Below are positions 1 through 4,432 of a stretch of 7,564 nucleotides of DNA, in pieces. Numbering within the stretch: the stretch's first letter is position 1; each line of letters begins with the position of its first letter. This DNA is from DASSKF01 sp035690725 (lineage in GTDB: Bacteria > Actinomycetota > Actinomycetes > Actinomycetales > Dermatophilaceae). The position numbers were made by a program, and so were the translations under genes. The stretch spans positions 1 to 7,564 of the forward strand of contig DASSKF010000051.1 in NCBI GenBank assembly GCA_035690725.1. The letters are read 5' to 3'. The notes beneath the pieces are model-generated. The model worked only from the letters and a program-made list of their open reading frames with translations, did no database searches and was not told the origin of the DNA.

Positions 1-829
1 TGAGGGTGGCGGACAGCACGAGGACGCAGGTGCTCTCGGAGCCGACGAGGGCGCGGGCCGGGTTGAAGCCCTTCTCGGGCAGCAGGTCGTCGAGGTTGTA
101 GCCGGACACCCGCCGCGGGATGTGCGGGTAGCGCTCGCGGACCAGCTCGCCGTAGCGGTCCCGCAGGTCGCGCAGGCCCGCGTAGATCTCGCCCCGACGG
201 CCCCCGGCCCCGATGACCGCCGGCAGCTCCTCCTCCTCGTCGACGCCGACGGTGAGGCGGGTGCCGTCGTAGAGGAGGACGTCGAGCTCGAGGACGTTGT
301 CGACCGTCTTGCCGCCGAACACCGAGTGGGTGCCGCAGGAGTTGTTGCCGATCATCCCGCCGAGGGTGTTGTGGTCGTGGGTGGCCGGGTCGGGGGCGAA
401 GGTCAGGCCGTGCTCGAGCGCGGCGTCGCGCACGTCGTCGCAGATGGCGCCGGGCTGCACCCGGGCGGTGCGGCCCTCGGGGTCCAGCGAGAGCACGCGG
501 TTCATGTACTTCGAGAAGTCGAAGACCACCCCGGTGTTCACGGTCTGGCCGGCCAGACCCGTCCCCCCGCCGCGGGCGTGGATCGGGGCGTGGTGCCGTC
601 GGCAGACCTCGAGGGCGGCGACGACGTCCTCCTCGTCGCGCGGCACCACCACGCCCGCCGGGACGAAGCGGTAGACGGAGGCGTCGTTGGCGTAGAGGTG
701 GCGACTGGCCCCGTCGAAGCGGACCTCGCCGCGGACCACCCCCTGCAGCTCCCGGGCGAGGTGCCCCCGGTTCAGCTCGCCGGTGCCGTGGTGGTCCTGC
801 GTCCTGGTCGGTGCGGCGAGCGTGCTCAT
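1..829 (-). CDS. FAD-linked oxidase (D-lactate/glycolate dehydrogenase type), N-terminal 276 residues, cut by window edge
   Basis: The reverse strand reads from an ATG at 829 without a stop to the window edge, giving 276 residues; the gene continues beyond position 1. The product begins MSTLAAPTRT and shows the FAD-binding fold of the VAO/PCMH type: ARGGGTGLAGQT (residues 85-96) is the pyrophosphate-binding loop, followed by PDPATHDHNTLGGMIGNNS (146-164) and CGTHSVFGG, typical of D-lactate and glycolate dehydrogenases. From family knowledge, proteins with this N-terminus often run to about 950 residues and carry a C-terminal Fe-S/cysteine-rich domain, oxidising a 2-hydroxyacid and passing electrons to the respiratory chain; that half is outside the window, so the substrate is unknown. 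No signal peptide or membrane segment is visible. No good Shine-Dalgarno lies close to the ATG: a GGAAGG is about 16 bases upstream, and a GTG next to it is out of frame. A perfect inverted repeat lies 33 bases upstream. Family call is firm; specific substrate is not. Confidence 0.9.
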   Translation of the reverse strand, partial: MSTLAAPTRTQDHHGTGELNRGHLARELQGVVRGEVRFDGASRHLYANDASVYRFVPAGVVVPRDEEDVVAALEVCRRHHAPIHARGGGTGLAGQTVNTGVVFDFSKYMNRVLSLDPEGRTARVQPGAICDDVRDAALEHGLTFAPDPATHDHNTLGGMIGNNSCGTHSVFGGKTVDNVLELDVLLYDGTRLTVGVDEEEELPAVIGAGGRRGEIYAGLRDLRDRYGELVRERYPHIPRRVSGYNLDDLLPEKGFNPARALVGSESTCVLVLSATL

Positions 830-861
830 GGCCGGTCGGGGTCACCCTTCCGCGGGACTTC

Positions 862-877
862 AGGGGTACCGACCCCT
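862..877. promoter_or_regulatory. Perfect 6+4+6 inverted repeat upstream of the FAD oxidase gene
   Basis: AGGGGT-ACCG-ACCCCT is a perfect inverted repeat in the 116-base gap between the DivIVA-like gene and the FAD oxidase start. A second short palindrome, GGGTCACCC, lies at 839-847, nearer the start. The larger repeat could be an operator for the oxidase (hydroxyacid oxidase genes are often controlled by GntR/LldR-type repressors) or a stem that ends transcription of the DivIVA-like gene. No U-rich tail follows on either strand, so a classical terminator is less likely. The role is inference. Confidence 0.35.
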
Positions 878-920
878 ACCCGCCCCGCGCCGTCCCATGC
901 ACCGCGACGGGGGCGTCCCG

Positions 921-948
921 TTCCCCGGCGCTCATTCTCCGGCGCTCA
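921..948. repeat. 14-bp tandem duplication at the stop of the DivIVA-like gene
   Basis: TTCCCCGGCGCTCA (921-934) is followed at once by TTCTCCGGCGCTCA (935-948), 13 of 14 bases identical. On the minus strand the second unit begins with the TGA stop of the DivIVA-like gene, and the first unit repeats TGAGCGCCGG just downstream. It looks like a small replication-slippage duplication; no function is evident. Confidence 0.6.
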
Positions 949-1230
949 GCCCGGGAGCCGGTCGCGCAGCTCGGTGATCTCGGTGTCGCGCTGCCGCAGC
1001 TCGGTGAACAGCCGCTCGATCACCGCGTCGACCTGGTCCATGCGGTAGCCGCGCAGCGCCTGGTCGAACTGCAGCTCACCGAGGTCGTCGGCGGCGAGCT
1101 CACCCGGGGGCAGCGGCTGGAACGACCGGGTCGACACCGGGGGCGGTGTCCCGCCGCCGATCCGACCCGCCACGGCAGCCGCGGTCAGGCCCACGAGGAC
1201 CACCACGATGACGACGAGCAGCACGACCAC
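946..1230 (-). CDS. Small membrane-anchored DivIVA-domain protein (94 aa)
   Basis: This 94-residue protein starts with a GTG at 1230. Residues 1-22 (MVVLLVVIVVVLVGLTAAAV...) form one hydrophobic segment, an N-terminal membrane anchor. After a Gly/Pro-rich linker (23-43) comes the DivIVA-type motif FDQALRGYRMDQVDAVIE (residues 55-72), then a charged heptad-like helix (about 68-92) that may form a short coiled coil. From family knowledge, the F..ALRGY...(E/Q)VD pattern is the N-terminal DivIVA signature, and M. tuberculosis Rv1209, a small protein of the same layout, lies near folP2. DivIVA-domain proteins bind membranes and act in polar growth and septation, but this one lacks a long coiled coil and has its own membrane helix, so it is not Wag31/DivIVA itself. 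It is divergent from folP, with 14 bases between start codons. No in-frame upstream start exists before the folP coding region. Molecular role unknown. Confidence 0.85.
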   Translation of the reverse strand: MVVLLVVIVVVLVGLTAAAVAGRIGGGTPPPVSTRSFQPLPPGELAADDLGELQFDQALRGYRMDQVDAVIERLFTELRQRDTEITELRDRLPG

Positions 1231-1232
1231 GC

Positions 1233-1244
1233 GATGATCGTCCC
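1233..1244. promoter_or_regulatory. Candidate overlapping divergent -10 elements for the DivIVA-like gene and folP
   Basis: The 14 bases between the divergent starts hold GATGAT (plus, 1233-1238), six bases before the folP ATG, and GACGAT (minus, 1242-1237), six bases before the GTG of the DivIVA-like gene. Both keep the A at the second and T at the sixth position of the actinobacterial -10 consensus TANNNT but lack the first T. The two hexamers overlap at 1237-1238 and form an imperfect palindrome (GATGATCGTC; two of ten positions break symmetry). The spacing fits leaderless transcripts. Prediction only. Confidence 0.4.
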
Positions 1245-2135
1245 ATGTCCCCCCACGCTCCCGTCGCGCGCGACCTCGTGCTGCGCGGCCACGTCCTCCG
1301 CCCCGGCGAGACCGGCTTGATGGCCATCGTCAACCGGACCCCCGACTCGTTCTTCGACCACGGCGCCTACGTCGACGACGACGTCGCGCTCGCCGCCGTC
1401 GCCCGTGCCGTCGCCGAGGGCGCGGACGCCGTGGACGTCGGCGGGGTGCGCGCCGGCCCCGGGCCGGTCGTGTCGGCGGCCGAGGAGCAGGACCGGGTCG
1501 TCCCGTTCGTCTCGGCCGTCCGCGAGCGCTGGCCCGACCTGGTGATCAGCGTGGACACCTGGCGCGCGGAGGTGGCCGACGCCGCGTGCGCCGCCGGGGC
1601 GGACCTGGTCAACGACGCCTGGGGCGGGAGCGACCCGGAGATCCCGGCCGCGGCGGCGCAGCACGGCGCCGCCTACGTCTGTGCCCACACGGGCGGCCAC
1701 CCGCCCCGCGTCGACCCCCACCGGGTGCGGTATGCCGACCTGGTCGGCCAGGTGCTCGCCGACCTCGAGGCGCTCGCCGAGCGCGCCGTCCGGGCCGGGG
1801 TGCGCGAGGACGGCATCCTCATCGACGCGGCGCAGGACTTCGGCAAGAACACCCACCACTCGCTGGCCGTGACGGCGGCGGTGCCGCGGCTGGTCGCGAC
1901 GGGGTGGCCCGTGCTGCTGGCCGTGTCGAACAAGAACTTCCTCGCCGAGGCGATCGCGCTGCACGGCCCGAAGACCGAGCGGCTCACCGCGACGCTGACG
2001 GCGACCGTCGTGGCGGCGTGGGAGGGCGCGCGCCTCGTGCGGGCACACGACGTACCGGCGACCCGGCAGGCCCTGGACATGGTGTCCGCGCTGCGCGCCG
2101 CAACTCCCCGGGAGGCGCGGCGCGCGCTCGGCTGA
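1245..2135 (+). CDS. folP: FolP2-type dihydropteroate synthase homologue (296 aa)
   Basis: This protein has a TIM-barrel pterin-binding fold like DHPS, which joins 6-hydroxymethyl-dihydropterin pyrophosphate to p-aminobenzoate in folate synthesis. Visible motifs: NRTPDSF (residues 30-36), ISVDT (101-105, Asp104), LVND (121-124), LIDAAQDFGK (192-201, Asp194), and VRAHDV (265-270, Arg266 and His268). These cover the pterin and phosphate side of the active site. The loop that is DxGGESTRPG in true DHPS reads DVGGVRAGPG (64-73), so the Thr-Arg pair that contacts p-aminobenzoate and sulfonamides is missing, and the usual Ser-Arg-Lys is Ser-Asn-Lys (228-230). The same changes are found in mycobacterial FolP2 (Rv1207), reported to lack DHPS activity. 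I therefore infer a FolP2-type protein whose reaction may not be folate synthesis. The ATG at 1245 was chosen because it starts the family's N-terminus and has a -10-like hexamer six bases upstream. It converges on the LOG gene with 6 bases between stops. Confidence 0.88.
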   Translation: MSPHAPVARDLVLRGHVLRPGETGLMAIVNRTPDSFFDHGAYVDDDVALAAVARAVAEGADAVDVGGVRAGPGPVVSAAEEQDRVVPFVSAVRERWPDLVISVDTWRAEVADAACAAGADLVNDAWGGSDPEIPAAAAQHGAAYVCAHTGGHPPRVDPHRVRYADLVGQVLADLEALAERAVRAGVREDGILIDAAQDFGKNTHHSLAVTAAVPRLVATGWPVLLAVSNKNFLAEAIALHGPKTERLTATLTATVVAAWEGARLVRAHDVPATRQALDMVSALRAATPREARRALG

Positions 2136-2141
2136 ATTGGT

Positions 2142-2972
2142 CTACTCGGGCCGCTCCGCCGGGCTCGCGGCCCGGTCGGTCCTCCGCTCGGCCTCGTGCA
2201 CGAGCCGCACGGCGTCGGCCGGATCGTCGGTCACCTGCACGAGGTGGAGGTCCTTGGCGCCGATCGTGCCGGCCTCGCGCAGGGTCCCCTCGATCCAGTC
2301 CAGCAGCGGCTGCCAGAACGACCGGCCCACGAGCACGATCGGGAACCGCGTGACCTTGCGGGTCTGCACCAGGGTGACGGCCTCGAACAGCTCGTCGAGG
2401 GTGCCGAACCCACCGGGCAGCACGATGAAGCCCTGCGCGTACTTGACGAACATCGTCTTGCGGGCGAAGAAGTAGCGGAAGTTGACGCCGAGGTCGACGT
2501 AGCGGTTCAGCCCCTGCTCGAACGGCAGCTCGATCCCGAGCCCCACGGAGGAGCCGCCTGCCTCGAGCGCGCCCTTGTTGGCCGCCTCCATCGTGCCGGG
2601 GCCGCCGCCGGTGATGACCGCGTAGCCCATCTCGGCGGCGTGCCGCCCGACCTGCTCGGCGAGCCGGTACTCCGGCGTCCCCGGCCGGCAGCGAGCCGAG
2701 CCGAACACGCTGACCGCGGGCCCCAGCTCGGAGAGCGCGCCGAAACCCTCCACGAACTCGCTCTGGATGCGCATGACCCGCCACGGGTCGGTGTGCAGCC
2801 AGTCGGCCCGCCCGACGTTGTCGAGCAGCCGCTGGTCGGTGGTGGTCGAGGGGACGCGCTTGCCGCGCAGCGTCACGGGGCCGGTGCGGTACTCACCGTC
2901 GCCCTCGACCTCGGCTCCGTCGACCTCGGCTCCGTCGGCGTCGGGCGGCGCCGTCTGGTTGTCGTCAGTCAC
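2142..2972 (-). CDS. LOG-family (TIGR00730) nucleoside 5'-monophosphate phosphoribohydrolase
   Basis: A 276-residue Rossmann-fold protein. Signature motifs: VFGSAR (residues 89-94), TGGGPGTMEAANKG (121-134), FFARKTMF (168-175) and PGGFGTLDE (186-194). In the LOG family the Arg of the third motif (Arg171) and the Glu of PGGxGTxxE (Glu194) are catalytic; their 23-residue spacing is the standard one. The enzymes cut ribose 5-phosphate from nucleoside 5'-monophosphates, including cytokinin ribotides, in the cytoplasm; old 'lysine decarboxylase' labels for this family are wrong. An extra N-terminal region of about 85 residues makes it longer than the compact LOG form such as M. tuberculosis Rv1205 (about 187 residues), matching the longer actinobacterial subgroup. 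The first 28 residues are acidic and contain a duplicated DGAEV. The GTG at 2972 is supported by TAGGTT exactly six bases upstream; GGTAGG at the same place could serve as a ribosome site. It lies 45 bases behind csbD. True substrate is unknown. Confidence 0.9.
   Translation of the reverse strand: MTDDNQTAPPDADGAEVDGAEVEGDGEYRTGPVTLRGKRVPSTTTDQRLLDNVGRADWLHTDPWRVMRIQSEFVEGFGALSELGPAVSVFGSARCRPGTPEYRLAEQVGRHAAEMGYAVITGGGPGTMEAANKGALEAGGSSVGLGIELPFEQGLNRYVDLGVNFRYFFARKTMFVKYAQGFIVLPGGFGTLDELFEAVTLVQTRKVTRFPIVLVGRSFWQPLLDWIEGTLREAGTIGAKDLHLVQVTDDPADAVRLVHEAERRTDRAASPAERPE
2147..2174. terminator. Weak candidate stem-loop at the folP/LOG convergent junction
   Basis: CGGGCCGC (2147-2154) and GCGGCCCG (2167-2174) are perfect complements around a 12-base loop. 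It begins 11 bases after the folP stop and lies inside the last codons of the LOG gene. No U-rich tract follows on either strand, so if it stops folP transcription it is not a classical intrinsic terminator. Confidence 0.25.
2905..2934. repeat. Two perfect 15-bp tandem units in the LOG gene N-terminus
   Basis: TCGACCTCGGCTCCG occurs twice in direct succession (2905-2919, 2920-2934) and is in frame, giving two copies of an acidic five-residue unit (Gly-Ala-Glu-Val-Asp/Glu) in the disordered-looking N-terminus of the LOG protein. It is a likely slippage site for length variation. Confidence 0.75.
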
Positions 2973-2978
2973 GGCGCC

Positions 2979-2984
2979 AACCTA
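2979..2984 (-). promoter_or_regulatory. Candidate leaderless -10 element (TAGGTT) for the LOG gene
   Basis: TAGGTT matches TANNNT and ends six bases (GGCGCC) before the GTG at 2972, which places the predicted first transcribed base on the start codon. No clear -35 is visible. The alternative is that GGTAGG acts as a Shine-Dalgarno in a transcript running on from csbD. Confidence 0.45.
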
Positions 2985-2993
2985 CCGACCGTG

Positions 2994-3010
2994 CCGGCGG
3001 CCGACGCCGG
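2994..3010. terminator. Small GC stem-loop between csbD and the LOG gene
   Basis: CCGGCG (2994-2999) and CGCCGG (3005-3010) form a perfect 6-bp stem with a 5-base loop, starting 7 bases beyond the csbD stop on the minus strand. No U tract follows. It could weaken read-through from csbD into the LOG gene; evidence is slight. Confidence 0.25.
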
Positions 3011-3017
3011 GGCGTCC

Positions 3018-3191
3018 TCAGTCCTTGAACGCGTCCTTCACCTTCTCGCCCGCCTGCTTCAGGTCGGCCGAGCTCTGCTCGCCCTTGCCCTCGGCCTGCC
3101 ACTGCTCGTTGTCGGTGGCGTCGCCAGCGCTCTCCTTGGCCTTGCCCTTGGCCTCCTCGGCCTTGTTGCCCATCTTGTCGTCGAGGCCCAT
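3018..3191 (-). CDS. CsbD-like general stress protein (57 aa)
   Basis: A short frame from ATG 3191 to TGA 3018 encodes 57 residues beginning MGLDDKMGNKAEEAKGKAKE and ending KDAFKD. It is rich in Lys, Glu, Ala and Gly with a central NEQWQAEGKG (residues 29-38), matching the CsbD family (small, hydrophilic, helical or disordered proteins; CsbD of Bacillus subtilis belongs to the SigB stress regulon). Function is unknown. A strong ribosome site GGAAGGA (3201-3207) lies 9 bases before the ATG, confirming the start; there is an in-frame Met at residue 7 but no better site before it. It sits between dapE and the LOG gene on the same strand, 87 bases behind dapE and 45 before the LOG gene, probably with its own promoter. 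Unlike its neighbours it has a leader and a Shine-Dalgarno. Confidence 0.85.
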   Translation of the reverse strand: MGLDDKMGNKAEEAKGKAKESAGDATDNEQWQAEGKGEQSSADLKQAGEKVKDAFKD

Positions 3192-3200
3192 CGTGATCGG

Positions 3201-3235
3201 TCCTTCCGCTCGGGGACGTGACGTGATCGACCCTA
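3201..3235 (-). promoter_or_regulatory. Candidate csbD -10 element and ribosome site
   Basis: On the minus strand TAGGGT (3235-3230) fits TANNNT and would start a leader of about 30 bases carrying GGAAGGA (3207-3201), 9 bases from the ATG. The word CGATCACG occurs twice, just after the -10 and just before the ATG. I see no recognisable -35 or stress-sigma motif, so the sigma factor cannot be named. Confidence 0.4.
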
Positions 3236-3278
3236 GGCCGGGCCTCCCCGGAGCGCGCGTCGACAGCGGCCGGCCGGG

Positions 3279-4373
3279 TCAGCCGAGCCAGCGCAGGAGT
3301 GCGGCCTCGGCCTGCTCGATCTGGGCCACCGGGCAGCGTTCCTCGTCGTGGTGGGCGAGGTTCGGGTCGCCCGGGCCGAAGTTGACCGCCGGGACGCCGA
3401 GGGCGGAGAACCGGGCCACGTCGGTCCAGCCCTGCTTTGCGGTGACCGGCAGGGCGAGCGCCTCGACGAAGGAGCGCGCCGCCGGCCGGTCCAGGCCGGG
3501 ACGGGCGCCCTCGGCAGCGTCGGTGACCGTCACGGCATACCCCTCGAAGACCTCGCGCACGTGGGCGAGTGCGTCGTCCAGGGTGCGGTCGGGGGCGAAG
3601 CGGTAGTTCACCGTCACGACGCAGGCGTCCGGAATGACGTTGCCGGCCACGCCCCCGCGGATCCCCACCGCGTTGAGCGCCTCGTGGTAGTCGAGGCCGT
3701 CGACGGTCGCCGTCCGCGGCGTGTAGCCGGCGAGTCGCTGCAGCACCGGCGCCGCAGCATGGATCGCGTTGCGGCCGTTCCACGGCCGGGCCGAGTGCGC
3801 GGCCACCCCCTCGGTGGCGACCTCCACCCGCAGGGTCCCCTTGCAGCCCCCCTCGATGCCGCCGTCGGTCGGCTCGAGCAGCACCGCGAAGTCGGCGTCG
3901 AGCAGCTCCGGGGCGCGGCGGGCCACCCGGGCGAGCCCGTTGCGGGCCTCCTCGACCTCCTCGCAGTCGTAGAACAGGTAGGTCACGTCGCGGCTGGGCT
4001 CCGTGAGCAGCGCGGCGAGCCGCAGCTGGACCGCGACGCCTCCCTTCATGTCGACGGTGCCCCGGCCCCACAGCTCCTCCCCGCGCCGCCGCGTGGGCAG
4101 GTTCGGCGGGTCGGTGAGCGGCACGGTGTCGAGGTGCCCGGCGAGCACGACCCGCTCCGGGCGCCCGAGCTCCGTGCGGGCGACGAGGCTGTTGCCGTCC
4201 CGGACCACCCGCAGGTGCGGCAGGGCCGTCAGGGCGCGTTCCACCGCGTCGGCGAGCTCGGCCTCCGCACCACTGACCGAGCGGACGTCGCAGACGGCGG
4301 CGGTCAGCGAGACGACGTCGTCGCGCAGGTCGAGCTCGGCCCCCGTGGAGCCCTCGGACACGCTGGCGGACAT
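3279..4373 (-). CDS. dapE: Succinyl-diaminopimelate desuccinylase DapE
   Basis: DapE is a cytoplasmic zinc enzyme of the M20 peptidase family. It hydrolyses N-succinyl-LL-2,6-diaminopimelate to succinate and LL-diaminopimelate, the step before epimerisation to meso-DAP for peptidoglycan and lysine. In this 364-residue protein the expected metal ligands are visible: His80 in GHLDTVP (79-85), Asp108 in GRGTVDMKGG (103-112), the catalytic Glu138 and ligand Glu139 in YDCEEVEE (135-142), Glu167 in LLEPT, and His341 in NLAHHDEE (338-345). His193 in AAHSARPW (191-198) lies in the dimerisation/substrate region. NVIPDACVV and WTDVARFSALGVPAVNFGPGDP also match actinobacterial DapE; length agrees with the M. 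tuberculosis enzyme (about 354). The ATG at 4373 has TAGCCT exactly six bases before it and no Shine-Dalgarno, suggesting a leaderless mRNA. The N-terminus is about 13 residues longer than in M. tuberculosis. It is divergent from dapD. Confidence 0.96.
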   Translation of the reverse strand: MSASVSEGSTGAELDLRDDVVSLTAAVCDVRSVSGAEAELADAVERALTALPHLRVVRDGNSLVARTELGRPERVVLAGHLDTVPLTDPPNLPTRRRGEELWGRGTVDMKGGVAVQLRLAALLTEPSRDVTYLFYDCEEVEEARNGLARVARRAPELLDADFAVLLEPTDGGIEGGCKGTLRVEVATEGVAAHSARPWNGRNAIHAAAPVLQRLAGYTPRTATVDGLDYHEALNAVGIRGGVAGNVIPDACVVTVNYRFAPDRTLDDALAHVREVFEGYAVTVTDAAEGARPGLDRPAARSFVEALALPVTAKQGWTDVARFSALGVPAVNFGPGDPNLAHHDEERCPVAQIEQAEAALLRWLG

Positions 4374-4379
4374 GGCCGC

Positions 4380-4385
4380 AGGCTA
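4380..4385 (-). promoter_or_regulatory. Candidate leaderless -10 element (TAGCCT) for dapE
   Basis: TAGCCT on the minus strand is followed by six bases (GCGGCC) and then the dapE ATG, putting the predicted transcription start on the A of the ATG. No Shine-Dalgarno is present. No clear -35 is seen; the 13-base palindrome at 4392-4404 occupies the spacer and part of the -35 region. Confidence 0.55.
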
Positions 4386-4391
4386 CCCGGC

Positions 4392-4404
4392 AGGATGCAA
4401 TCCT
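4392..4404. promoter_or_regulatory. Perfect palindrome AGGAT-GCA-ATCCT, candidate operator between dapE and dapD
   Basis: AGGATGCAATCCT is a perfect 5+3+5 inverted repeat in the 59-base gap between the divergent dapE and dapD starts. Its centre is 13 bases upstream of the dapE -10 and 23 bases upstream of the dapD -10, so a bound protein could affect both promoters. It is much less GC-rich than its surroundings. No known regulator is assigned. Confidence 0.45.
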
Positions 4405-4420
4405 CCGGGGCCCGCTCGCC

Positions 4421-4426
4421 TACCCT
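4421..4426 (+). promoter_or_regulatory. Candidate leaderless -10 element (TACCCT) for dapD
   Basis: TACCCT is followed by six bases (TGGGGC) and the dapD ATG at 4433, so transcription should begin at the start codon. No ribosome site is present unless GGGG immediately before the ATG is counted, which is too close. No convincing -35 is visible. Confidence 0.55.
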
Positions 4427-4432
4427 TGGGGC

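Noticed and set aside
122..1048. Long plus-strand open frame of 308 codons opposite the FAD oxidase and DivIVA-like genes
   Set aside because: It is antisense to two genes with clear family motifs, has a Val/Gly/Ala/Arg-rich composition typical of GC-rich shadow frames, and shows no recognisable domain.
1185..2048. Minus-strand open frame of 287 codons across folP
   Set aside because: It is a His/Arg/Gly-rich shadow antisense to the conserved folP frame, without family motifs.
2142..2972. Lysine decarboxylase as the function of the LOG-family protein, suggested by the lysine-pathway neighbours
   Set aside because: PGGFGTLDE and the Arg171/Glu194 pair are phosphoribohydrolase signatures. The lysine decarboxylase label is a historical misannotation, and no PLP-binding site is visible.
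2965..4071. Minus-strand open frame of 368 codons overlapping csbD and dapE
   Set aside because: The composition is low-complexity Arg/Gly/Ala; dapE and csbD in other frames explain this DNA.
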